From Cyanodermella asteris (Eukaryota > Ascomycota > Lecanoromycetes > Ostropales > Stictidaceae): a stretch of 64,000 nucleotides of DNA. Below the pieces are notes generated by a model, which worked only from the letters and a program-made list of their open reading frames with translations, was not told the DNA's origin and did no database searches. The stretch lies in NCBI GenBank assembly GCA_900618795.1, contig UYJD01000013.1, forward strand, positions 594,537 to 658,536, given 5' to 3'. A program made the translations under genes and the position numbers. Below are positions 21,852-31,964 of the stretch, one piece after another; the first letter of the stretch is position 1; every line of letters begins with the position of its first letter.

Positions 21852-22830
21852 TTACTTGATGTCAATTGCAACGTTAAGACAACATCAAATACTCGAAAGA
21901 ATACAAGTTTCTTACATACATGTTCTCGTCTTTGTGCAGGTACCTGTGTGTTTGTTGTGTGCGCACTTGTCCAGGTAAATGTCGGGACACCTGCAGAGAC
22001 ACTTGTTTAGGCAATTCGCTAGGTATTCGTCGAGGAACTCGGCCATGTACTTTGTTAGCTACTCAGTTGGTAGTTTAGTTGCACGGCTGAACAGAACACC
22101 GCCGGCCATTCCTTTCCTCCCGCATTGGCGCTGTCAACGTAGAATCGCCACCATCAAGAATCAGCAGCCTCATACGTGGGTGACCCAGGTCCATGATTCC
22201 CTCCTCTGCCTCAAGTTTACTAATGACACGACTGCTGATGACTTCCCGGTCATGAGTCTACAAAGGCTTGGCTTTGCAACAAATAAGCGCTCGGCAACAA
22301 GTAAGCACTCGAAGGCGAGGACGCTAAGATTTTCAAAAGCGATGTGACGAGCCCCTCGGAAAAGCTCGCTCATGAAGCTTGACTTGCTGCAATCGGTTGT
22401 GTCATAAGGAGACCATTGAGCACGCATTCGGGCTACTGGACCGCCATCGACGACCGAGTTGCGTTTGATGGCCTGATGCTTTGCTTATCTCTCTCGCCGC
22501 TTCTCCTAAACAGGAGTCTATGCAGCCAATACCATCCAAAGAGGCAGTGAACAACTGTCCAACACGCTGAATGGCCACTGAAGCAACACTTCCGACAGCA
22601 GTGCCCACAAGACGGACTACGCCATAGAAGGACGAACGGACAGCTAGAGGCAAGAACACGCCTTAGTGCGATTTGCCCACGGACTGGCACCACAGGTCAA
22701 TCATGTCTGAATCTGGTCTCGAGTCAATAATTTGTCCACGAAGATAGGTGTGCAGATCGGACAAACCTGCTCTACTGTTTTTGGGAGTCCGCCAATGCCG
22801 ATGAAAGCTTGCTATCCTCCCTGCAGTAGC
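21852..22830. other. Intergenic up to the assembly gap
   Basis: No recognisable gene. Open frames at about 21980-22350 (plus) and 22400-22690 (minus) are without motifs and may be chance or fragments. Confidence 0.4.
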
Positions 22831-23004
22831 NNNNNNNNNNNNNNNNNNNNNNNNNNNNNNNNNNNNNNNNNNNNNNNNNNNNNNNNNNNNNNNNNNNNNN
22901 NNNNNNNNNNNNNNNNNNNNNNNNNNNNNNNNNNNNNNNNNNNNNNNNNNNNNNNNNNNNNNNNNNNNNNNNNNNNNNNNNNNNNNNNNNNNNNNNNNNN
23001 NNNN
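22831..23004. other. Assembly gap (174 N)
   Basis: Run of N; sequence unknown. Repeats begin within 40 bp of its right edge. Confidence 0.99.
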
Positions 23005-23041
23005 GAGCTATATAGACCATAGGTTTGTATGGAGGAGAGTG

Positions 23042-23087
23042 AGGAGAGTCGAACTCTCCTACCTCTCCTAGCTCTCCTAGCTCTCCT
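23042..23087. repeat. Short hairpin plus four 9-bp tandem units beside the gap
   Basis: AGGAGAGT (23042-23049), a CGA loop, and ACTCTCCT (23053-23060) form a perfect 8-bp inverted repeat. The right arm is also part of four tandem 9-bp units, AACTCTCCT, ACCTCTCCT, AGCTCTCCT and AGCTCTCCT (23052-23087). Such sequence is a plausible reason for the neighbouring gap. Confidence 0.75.
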
Positions 23088-23467
23088 CGGAGTCCAACTC
23101 CGTCGCCAGTACCTCCGTACCTACTGGATCCCTGATTCATTGGTTCCCGTGAGTCCCAGACTGACGGTCCCCTCCTATGTCCGTGACATAGCGCTGTGAT
23201 TTCTATACTCTTTCGGTCCTATTCACAAAACTATGATGATTGTTGTGCTTCATGTCATCCGCGGAGGCGCATTATGGTAGGATCTTGGGGCACTGGGTGA
23301 CGACGACCTTGTCAAGACCAAAAATCAAGATCTGAAGAATGCATTCACACGTTGGCAACTGAAGCAATCCAACGGTATTGTATATATATGGGCAGCATTG
23401 TGTCGAGGTCTCCGTTTGTTCTGTTTTTTGCCCATCCCCAACAAACCATTGACCTGCACGCTCCACG

Positions 23468-24768
23468 GTGGTTTCTTCTGCTCTGTTTACTCTTACAGGC
23501 CTTGCAGCTCTGTCCAATGCTGCTACAATCGGCCGCCGAGCATCGCCAAAATGTACCGACTTCCAGATTCCCGTGATTGCAAAGAGCTCGCAGATGATTC
23601 CTGCAAACAACATACCGGCAAAATCTGACAGACGCCGATATCTTGATTGATTACCTTGTCAGCCGAGGAGAGTCTATCGTTGCAGGTGTTCTCGGCGGCG
23701 TCGGTGCGATTGAGCAGCGTGGCGACTTCATGATAGATGCTCGTTACTGCGAGCCTGCTGTCCACAATGCTTCCCGTGCGAACACTGTCCAGTATCTGCA
23801 GCATGCCATAACAATGTCCAAGGGCTACTGGCACGGACTCTCATATCCGAACGGCTATCATGGAGACATGTATGCTTACGACAAAGTTGCGTCTGATGTG
23901 AGTGATCCCACGCAAGGTATGCGTAGCTTACTGATGTTTTTCACAGAACAGATACCCGACTCTAGCTATCGACAACCTTGGTCACGGCCACAGCTCAAAA
24001 CCTGACCCAATCGCCGCTGTGCAAATGGCTCTGCAGACTGAAATTGCAGCCACAATCATATCCATGCTCCGATCTGGCAAGGTTGGGGGCCCTGTTGCTC
24101 ACAAGAAGTTCAACAAAGTCATTGTACGTACAATCACAGAAATGCGACCTTTGAGATCCTTTACTTACTCTTTCAAGTACATTGGTCATTCGTATGGCTC
24201 TATCCAGGGAAACGCCTTGGCAGCGGCCTTTCCAGATGCTATTGATGCTTTCGTCCTTACAGGCTATACCGGCGAATTTGTTGAGGGTCTCGTCCCTCTT
24301 GTCTCTGGCCTTGCTCTACCCGCTCCCTTGGTCAAGTCTCGTTTCGCCAGTCTCAGCCTCGAGTACCTCGCGCAGTCTTACGAGCCTGGTCGTGTTTATG
24401 GTCTCTACACCGTTGGCAACGTCGGCGGTTTCGACCCGGCCATCGCACAGTACGATTTCGACAACGAGACGGTTGCAGTGGGCGAGCTGGCGACGCTGTT
24501 CTATGGTGTCACGCCGGCGAACAAGTTCAAAGGCTCCGTCTATGTCGTCACTGGACGACAAGACTCTATCGTGTGCAGCAACCTTGTTGGCGGTGCAGTT
24601 TGTCTCTCTCCGACCAACAAAGTCGCTGAAGCGGCCGGATTCTTTCCTCCCGCGGCGGATTATAACTATATCATTCCGAACAAGACCGGGCACAACGCAA
24701 ACACGCACTATTCATCACCAAAGTCGTTTCAGTTGATGCACCAACAATTGACAGGACGAGGGTTCTAG
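23468..24768 (+). pseudogene. Secreted alpha/beta-hydrolase gene, apparently disrupted
   Basis: The coding region starts with a signal-peptide-like stretch, VVSSALFTLTGLAALSNAA (23468). Its first codon is GTG, and a stop lies just upstream in frame, so no ATG is available. The frame changes once near 23625 (before LTDADILIDYLVSRGESI). Two good introns follow: 23898-23946 (GTGAGT..CACAG) and 24124-24177 (GTACGT..CAAG). The second is in frame and gives FNKVI|YIGHSYGSIQGNALAA, the nucleophile elbow GHSYG. The rest (YPTLAIDNLGHGHSSKPDP, FVLTGYTGEFVEGLVP, and the C-terminal GHNANTHYSSPKSF with the catalytic His) is intact. The long intact 3' part suggests recent inactivation or a sequencing error. 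Confidence 0.65.
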
Positions 24769-25096
24769 GCAAGCATAGGTGGCCTTCTTGCCTGTTTTCC
24801 GAGCGGTTGAGGCCCGAAGTCTGATCAAGGATACAGTGCATCGTAGACAACTCCAACTGAGAGCCAGCAACGACTGCAACAACGAGGCTACCACACAGAT
24901 ATCACTCCTGATAAGCCGAGATTACGTCACTGCAGGCTTACGACTTTACATCTGAAACGTTGGTAACTGACGGAACAAATGCCCATAAAGTCATTCACTT
25001 CACTAGACCTGCGATGTCATACGTTCATCCAGCTGTGTGGAACCACCGCTCGAGGCTGTCCAACATCGTGTCTAGCATCTACAAACACATGACAAT
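24769..25096. other. Intergenic between convergent genes
   Basis: 3' flanks of the hydrolase locus and the lipocalin-like gene; nothing recognised. Confidence 0.5.
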
Positions 25097-25764
25097 CTAG
25101 ACAGGCCCAGCGTAGTCGTAAACCAAGAAGGCAGTTCTGCGCTCATCCTTCTTGCGGACAGCAGCCTTCCTCACATATCGTCTCTCGCCGTCAACGATCT
25201 GGAAGCCCCAGATCTGCGTGGCTTGCCAGCCACTCTTATCGTTTCGAACCCAACTCTGAATCTGCTCATCGGAGTCCCACCCCTCGGCCAAAAAGTCAAT
25301 GTCCTGGTCGCCGTAGCCTTCGGGCAGGTTCTTGGAGTTGATGTACTGGGTACGGCCGACGACGTCACCGAAGGTGCTGTCCTTGTGCTCGCGCTGTTCC
25401 CAGTCGAAAGTGCGGCGCTCCGGGGTCGACTTGATGCCGCCGCTCAGCTCCTGGTCGACGTCGAGGTGATCCTTGCCTTCCTCGTCGGTGTATTGGTGGA
25501 TCTTGACGGTGATGGTCGCCTTGCCGATGACGGTACGTGTCAACCAGCCGATGCCTTGCAGCTGCAGGACGGGATCAAAGTCCTTCGACTTCGACTTGTT
25601 CTACGCCATTGTGAGTAGCTGTTCTGATGCGCCATGTGCAAGTTTGGCTTGGCGGGGTATTCTGATGGAGGGGCACGTGGATAATCGTAGAAGCGAGAGA
25701 GGCTACTCACCATGACCCATTGGCCGTTGAGGTCCTTGATCGTCTTCTCTGCAGGGGCCGCCAT
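25097..25764 (-). CDS. Conserved fungal lipocalin/FABP-like protein of unknown function
   Basis: Exons 25764-25711 and 25600-25097 with a 110-nt intron (GTGAGT..GCGTAG, phase 0) code 185 aa. Exon 1 gives MAAPAEKTIKDLNGQWVM and exon 2 continues NKSKSKDFDPVLQLQGIGWL. The family pattern is a start Trp (GQWVMNK), a series of alternating strand-like segments (ATITVKIHQYT, HLDVDQELSGG, ERRTFDWEQREHKD, FGDVVGRTQYI) and a C-terminal QIWGF..VDGERRYVRKAAV block. It resembles a small beta-barrel protein widespread in Pezizomycotina, probably binding a hydrophobic ligand. Neither ligand nor process is known. No signal peptide, so cytosolic. Confidence 0.75.
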
Positions 25765-27547
25765 TTTGTGTTGTGACGACGAGGTTGGATGCAGCGGGCC
25801 ACGGCAGAGTACTTTATTCAATACAGAAGCTCCGCAAAGTGGGACTCGAGCTTGGTGGAGTCAGGTCAAGATGCCCCAAACGACGTTACACGAGGGATCG
25901 GTTACAGGCGAACCACGGCAACCTACTTATCTATTGGGTCTGGTGCCAGGCCCTATGTCGCCAATCTGCCTGGATACTGTCGGTCATCGACTGCATGGAT
26001 GCGGGGAGGCAGGGGACTCATGGTGTTTAGCGCATGGAAGCCGCCGCAATAAACACGAACCGAGGCCGGCATAGAGGCAGACATGATGAGGTCCAATCAA
26101 AGAATGGCCCTCGTCTGGTTCCAGACAGCTTGCGTGATCGTAAAGCGGAAGCGTGGTCCATATCACACCAAGAGTGACACAAACAACGGCCGGGGTGTGG
26201 GTGGGCGGCAGCTGAGCCGAGGCAACAAAGTCGGTACGCTCCAAGCTGTGACCCACGGAAGGTAGATCGCGAGTAGTCAAAATATGCCACTTTGCCTGTA
26301 CTGACTTGTTCGAGCAACGGGTGCAGCCGCAGCTTGCCGGACCGAGAGGGAAAGTGCGTGGTTTAAGGCGTGGCCGTGGCTGGAGAGATTGACTTGGATC
26401 GTTCGGTATTGCGTACCGAACGAAGTTGTGGACGCGCATGCGGCCAAAAGTGAAAGTATTTGGAATTGCCATGCACGGCAAAATCGAGAGAAAATCTGCG
26501 GATTATAGCATGAAAGCGCAAAGCAGGGTTGTGGGCACCGTACTGCTGAATCAAATGATCTCATGTGGTGGTGGTTTCAGAGGTAACAATTTGAACTTTG
26601 GGTCCGATAATAATCAAATGACTTGCTCCCGATTTATGTTCTCTGGCTCGGGCCAAGCTGCTAAGCGTTTTTAGGAACCCGTGGCAAACCGTGACAGATA
26701 CAATAAGTCTATAAATCTGGTAGAAAGCTGTTGACGTCTGGTCAACACGGCATCAAGTCATTCCTTGGTTCGTGACCATCTAATCAAAGTCCGAGCGAGC
26801 CAGAGCATGCTCAAAGCGCTCGGACTCTAGACACACTCCCCATGTTCAGTCAGCCCACACATGGGGTTTCGCTAGCTCAAATACGGCCGATTGATGCCAA
26901 TGGCGCCGAGCAGAATCGCACCGAAAGTGCGCATATCAAAGACTTCAATGAAGAAGAAGCAGAAAGGGATCGTTGGGTCGAGGAAAGCGCTCTCTCAAAT
27001 GTCTTGGCCAGAAAGGTCTTTGCGTGGTTCGGAGAGCAGTGCAGATGATCGTCACCATCCAGTAACACGCAAGGTCAATATCTGTCCTAGAAGATGAAGG
27101 CGCGTGTGAAATTGTAACTCCCTTTGGCTTCTGCATGGGATTTGCCGACGAGCAGTTATCTCCTGACGTGGATCGAAGGCCTCGAAGGACGATGCATTGA
27201 CATCAAGCACAGATCGCGAAACGCTAGCTCCAGCCCCATCATGTTGTATGTCTTCATTTCCTGGTTACGAGCATTGTAGAGCAGCCAGATGATCCACGTG
27301 CAAGCCAGCTCTCAACATAGCACCCGGGAGTTACTGCTACAATTCTAGCTGCGCTGCCATCATCCTATTCCTCCTTCTGCCAGACCAAGGTTCCCACCGT
27401 GCTCTGATCAGGTTACATGGCTGAGTGGCCTGTCCACGATATCTACCAAGCTGAAATGCCGGCACTTGACCTGACGGCGGAGAAATACGGCGGGAAATCA
27501 GAGACGAATGGCCTCTGACCAAGAGATTCTCAAGTCTGGGAAAAGAA
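25765..27547. other. 1.8-kb intergenic stretch, no gene recognised
   Basis: Many overlapping short frames on both strands without motifs. The right end is the promoter of the secreted cysteine-rich protein gene. Confidence 0.45.
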
Positions 27548-27553
27548 TATAAA
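27548..27553 (+). promoter_or_regulatory. TATA box of the secreted cysteine-rich protein gene
   Basis: TATAAA within AGAATATAAAACCC, 83 bp before the ATG at 27636. A TATA box is typical of inducible fungal genes. Confidence 0.55.
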
Positions 27554-27635
27554 ACCCAGGAAGGCGTCGTTGAGACGGGCATGTACTTACCACCTTTCTA
27601 TCACCATTCCCTCAGTCCAACTCCTACATCCCAAC

Positions 27636-28029
27636 ATGAAGCTCATCAGTGTCGTCGCAGCCATCCTTGGCTCTCTGGCCATCGCCATCGCTGAGGACTG
27701 TAGCGGTGCCAGAGAATGCCAGTGCCTCTTCCAAGACGGCTCGCATTGCTGCGTGTACGGATCCGTAAGTTGTCTCTGCAGAGTACCAGCTGCGGTCTGA
27801 TCCCCGACCTTGGCTTTATTTGAGCGACACGATCAGGTCTTGCTGACCTTCCGTGTCCCAATTGCAGAATTTAAAGGTCGAAAAACCTGGCGATTGTACC
27901 GCCGCCTGTCAGGGTGCCATGCGTGCGCTTCAGTCAGGCGAAGACATCCCGACGTCCTGCAACGCCGGTGGCAAGTTCTCTTGCGTCGGTATCATCACCG
28001 CTCAGGGCCGTACTCCTTGCTATGCTTGA
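27636..28029 (+). CDS. Small secreted cysteine-rich protein (effector candidate)
   Basis: Exons 27636-27764 and 27868-28029 with a 103-nt intron (GTAAGT..TTGCAG, phase 0) code 96 aa. Residues 1-19 (MKLISVVAAILGSLAIAIA) form a classic signal peptide with cleavage likely before Glu20. The mature 77 residues contain ten cysteines at positions 22, 28, 30, 38, 39, 53, 57, 74, 82 and 94, enough for five disulfides. Pattern blocks are CQCLFQDGSHCC, GDCTAACQGAM and CNAGGKFSC. The length, even cysteine count and TATA-driven promoter fit an apoplastic effector or antimicrobial-type protein. No transmembrane or GPI signal. A possible 3'-UTR intron follows the stop (28036-28086, GTGAGT..CACAG). Confidence 0.8.
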
Positions 28030-28086
28030 AGCAGGGTGAGTGAATCTTGGTTGAAATCCATATTACATGCTGACGGTTCGCCACAG

Positions 28087-29000
28087 AATCTGGAGGTCCA
28101 TTGCTGACCGGCGTGAACGGCGATGATGGTTTATTCTGATTGGAGAGGCATAACAAGAAAGAAATAAAGTGACGGGAAAGTTCCATTTCCGGCTCAGGTG
28201 ATGCTCAATGGTTACCGCATGCAATGAGAAAGCAAAAGTGACGAACATGCAGTTTCAACACAATTGCTCGCATTTAGATAATTTAATGCATAAACAGCTT
28301 TCGAGGTCACAAATTCTGCGTGCAAGGAGCAACCTCTGGTCATGGCATTTTGCTGTTGGAGTTCGCGCTACACGAGTGATTTCGCCACAAAGGCTGCTGT
28401 CGCTTGTAAGTCAGCACCGCATTCGGCTGGGAATTCCCAGTAGGCAATACAACACGACTGCTGCGACAGGGGCGCGGTGCGAAATCATTGGCGTGCAGAG
28501 GACAGTACGAAGATTAGACACGGCGGCGCTATGCACAGGCAGACTGGCAGGGCGATTACAGTGCAGCGTTGCCCGCCTGCGGGGTCTCAGCTGTTGTGAG
28601 GCTGAGGGGCCATTCGACCAGACCCATCGCAAGGCTGTGCATGGGCAATGTTGGAGGCTCACAACCCAGAACTACCACGCCCGCACAAGCAGCCTCTTGG
28701 TCAGTCACTCCATACGGCCAGCCTGCGGAGCGACCGCAGCCCCTTGTCACACGTGGGCGCGTCCAACAGCTTCCCTACATCAGCTCGACTACACGCCTCG
28801 AGACTTTCCCACATTGCCTTTGCATGGTTGCGGACAGATCGTATCTGGCACAGGACACCGTTGCGGCTTCAGTCCTGCATCACTTGATCACTGACGCCGA
28901 CGGCCCTCCGGCCAGGCTATCCGACCGCATTGAAGAGTTGGGAAAGAGCCATAGGAGCTGTGAGAGAGCGGGCTTGCCCCGGACAATCTCAAGATGTCGT
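28087..29000. other. Intergenic and probable 5' leader of the CaM-kinase gene
   Basis: No gene with a domain was found. A 164-codon plus-strand open frame (28569-29063) has no motifs. Confidence 0.4.
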
Positions 29001-29063
29001 GTGAGTACATGCTTTGTTTCCGTGACATGCTCTTCTATCCTATCCTCTCGATATACTTCCTAG
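29001..29063 (+). other. Putative 5'-UTR intron of the CaM-kinase gene
   Basis: GTGAGT at 29001 and a TTCCTAG acceptor ending at 29063 enclose 63 nt, 34 bp before the kinase ATG. An upstream ATG (28994) lies just before the donor. Read through either the spliced or the unspliced leader, it is not in frame with the kinase, so it could act as a uORF. Confidence 0.4.
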
Positions 29064-29097
29064 ACTGGCGTGACAACCTCTGGGCGAGAAAGACAAC

Positions 29098-30567
29098 ATG
29101 TCGCAATACTTCGATCTTCGCCCTCGAGGGGCCCACGACAAGGTCTCTACACCTAGAACACCGCTTGAGAACGTGCCTTCGGCTCACACTACCAAGGGGC
29201 ATGCCGCTTCATCTCATTCCGGCACCCCTGGAACTAAGCCTACTACATCGTCCCACACAAGTCAGCAGCTAACATATATCCATCAAGTCAGCGGCATGCT
29301 CAGCAAGCTCCAAGGGCAGCCGACGACATACGACAAGAAGTACGTAGCGCGGTCCTCACATACTCCTGCCCCATTGACATTCGACAGAGCATCCTACAAG
29401 TTCGGCAGAACGCTCGGCGCTGGAACTTACGGCATCGTGCGAGAAGCAGAACAGAGCGGTCACAAGTTCGCAATCAAGATCATCCTGAAGAAGAACGTGA
29501 AAGGCAATGAGCAGATGGTATACGACGAGCTGGAAATGCTCCAGCGCATGAACCACCCACACATTGTCCGCTTCCACGACTGGTTCGAATCACGAGACAA
29601 GTACTATATCGTCACACAGCTGGCAACGGGGGGTGAGCTGTTTGATCGGATCTGTGAAAAGGGCAAGTTCACGGAGAAAGATGCCGCCGAGACCATAAGG
29701 CAAGTCCTCAGCGCGGTGGACTATTTACACTACAACAATGTGGTCCATCGAGACCTGAAGCCGGAGAACTTGCTGTATCTCTCCACGAAACACGACTCTC
29801 CGCTGGTGTTGGCAGACTTTGGTATTGCTAAGATGTTGGAATCTTCCAGCGAGGTCCTGACCACCATGGCGGGATCGTTCGGATATGCAGCCCCAGAAGT
29901 CATGATGAAGAAGGGTCACGGCAAGCCTGTTGATATGTGGTCCCTTGGTGTCATCACATACACTCTATTGTGCGGCTACTCTCCGTTCCGATCCGAGAAT
30001 CTGCCAGACTTGATCGAGGAATGCCGCCACGGAAGAGTCGTCTTCCATGAGCGATACTGGAAAGATGTGTCGCCGGAAGCAAAGACTTTCATCGGTCGTC
30101 TCCTTCAGCCAGACCCTGATAAGCGAGCAACGTCAGAGGAGGCCATGAAGGACGTGTGGCTGACTGGTACGACGGCTACAGACCACAACTTGTTGCCCGA
30201 GCTGCGCGCCTATCTCGCCCGTGCTCGACTCAAAAGAGGTATTGAGATCATCAAGCTTGCGAATCGCATTGAGAATCTCAAGATGCAAGAGGACGCTGAG
30301 GAAGATGTCCCGGGAGAGGCAGACGTACCTGCGAACGCGCACGAGGCTGCTGGACAGGCGCTTGTGAACAACTACAGCACTAGTGGTGTCAGTCCCGGTG
30401 AACGAGGTTTGCGCACAAGTGAGCAGCCGCCCCCAGGAGGCAAGCCAGGTGCCGGGCGATTGAGTCGAGCCGCACGCGGGGCCATTTTCCGAGAGGTTGT
30501 TTTGGCTAAGGTCCGTGAGATGAAGACTGAGAAGGAAGCGGCGGAGAAGACTGCATCGATCCAGTGA
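29098..30567 (+). CDS. Calcium/calmodulin-dependent protein kinase (CAMK family)
   Basis: Single exon, 489 aa, first ATG at 29098. A disordered Ser/Thr/His-rich N-terminus of about 98 residues precedes the kinase domain (about 100-358). The domain has the glycine loop LGAGTYGIV, the catalytic Lys in FAIKIILKK, HRDLKPENLL (about 217), DFG in LADFGIAKM (about 241), the GSFGYAAPEV activation segment end, and VDMWSLGVITYTLLCGYSPF, a CAMK-type subdomain IX. Behind the domain, residues about 365-397 (ELRAYLARARLKRGIEIIK..) form a basic amphipathic helix, placed where the autoinhibitory and calmodulin-binding segment of CaMKs lies. Fungal relatives (Cmk1/Cmk2) transmit Ca2+ signals in stress and growth. 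Which paralogue this is cannot be decided here. Confidence 0.88.
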   Translation: MSQYFDLRPRGAHDKVSTPRTPLENVPSAHTTKGHAASSHSGTPGTKPTTSSHTSQQLTYIHQVSGMLSKLQGQPTTYDKKYVARSSHTPAPLTFDRASYKFGRTLGAGTYGIVREAEQSGHKFAIKIILKKNVKGNEQMVYDELEMLQRMNHPHIVRFHDWFESRDKYYIVTQLATGGELFDRICEKGKFTEKDAAETIRQVLSAVDYLHYNNVVHRDLKPENLLYLSTKHDSPLVLADFGIAKMLESSSEVLTTMAGSFGYAAPEVMMKKGHGKPVDMWSLGVITYTLLCGYSPFRSENLPDLIEECRHGRVVFHERYWKDVSPEAKTFIGRLLQPDPDKRATSEEAMKDVWLTGTTATDHNLLPELRAYLARARLKRGIEIIKLANRIENLKMQEDAEEDVPGEADVPANAHEAAGQALVNNYSTSGVSPGERGLRTSEQPPPGGKPGAGRLSRAARGAIFREVVLAKVREMKTEKEAAEKTASIQ

Positions 30568-31964
30568 GGGCCTCCAGAGAAAAGGTGCGATGATGTTGAT
30601 GACATTGATGCCAAAGCATGATTTGTGGTGGATTGTTGCCTCTTGACTTGCGGCAGATCGAGCACAGTCCCAAGAGTTGGCTATTCATAGAGACTTGCTG
30701 AACTTGCGCGGTGAATCGCTACGAATTTGATATCCCATATGCTGCGCAAAACTCCCTTTTCATGGAGATTAGATGCTGAAATTGTTTGACGCTTCACGGA
30801 AAGAGGTCTACGCATAAGCGGTAAAACGCGAACCCAGACCAAGCTTATACGGCAGAGAATCATTTCTTGCCGGCCTTTGAGAGCTTCGATTAGTGATGCT
30901 TGCGCGATACTGCGAAAGCGTGGGGAGCATGGTTCCAGTGCATGGTAAATAGGCTTTGTGCTAGATAGCCGGATCCATGTCCGTGGGCGTGCAGCGCGGC
31001 AGCTGTTACAATTTTAGATGCAAAACTGATGTGGTACGGCCAGGAGCAGGCAAGCGCAGCCGCTGATGTGGCTCCTTCCCAAAGTGGACCGCGACCTCAA
31101 CTGAAATGGCCGTCGCTGCTTCCTCACTGACTTCTTGGCCTGAATGGGAATTTGAGGATCTGCAGAGAAAGAGCACAGGAGTTGATTTGAGATTGCTTCA
31201 TCACAAACTGAAGTGTACTGTCCATCGCATGTAGTTGAAAAAACTGGCTCAATCCTTTTGCCCGCGCAGAGCTTCTGGCGAAAGTACTCAAAGACTAAAG
31301 CAGCTCTAAAAGGGAGCACTTTGGCTCTGCAAAAGATTAAGGTGGACCGCACGCGAAGAAGTCGGATCCATCCTGCGTCGCCGTTGGACACTTTGTACGA
31401 ACCGTGAGACTCAACGGTTACCACATTGAGGAACGGAAGAGCTTTGTCGGGGGCACGCTCGCGCGGTGGCAGAGACTTCAAGCCGGTCAGCACTGATGTG
31501 TATGCGTACGGAGCATCCAGACGACATCTAATGTTCGCAGCTTGATGCTTCAGATGCGGAGAGGCATCGGAGCTGAGTGAGTCAGGCTACTGACTGAGAA
31601 TCACTGAGCGGTAAAGGCCGTTGGTCACTTTTGGCAGGAGGTCGCTTGCCACGTTCTGAGGTGTTGACCGTTGATTTCCCAGCCTTCTGCAAGTGAGGAC
31701 TGAGTGTGAAGTGTATCTAGCGAGGTGAGTTTTGTTTTTCGCCATGTCGTTGCTTCGCGAGCCCTTTTCGCCCACCCCGTCTTCACTGGTTCGCTCCCGT
31801 GTCCCACCCCCGCAGCCATCTATCCCTTCCATACCCACACGCTATACTGAATGGCATTGGCTTCTGCGACTGTGTCGTTCCTTCTAGCTCGCATCGCGAG
31901 TCAGTAGTCAAACCGGTAATCGCGGGTGTCGGCTACTTGAGGTTGAGCTTTCCTCGTTTACGCC
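30568..31964. other. 1.4-kb intergenic stretch, no gene recognised
   Basis: 3' flank of the CaM-kinase gene and promoter of the STE20-type kinase; only short overlapping frames without motifs. Confidence 0.45.

Noticed and set aside
28569-29063. 164-codon plus-strand frame upstream of the CaM-kinase
   Set aside because: No motif, and it runs through the likely 5'-UTR intron of the kinase gene.
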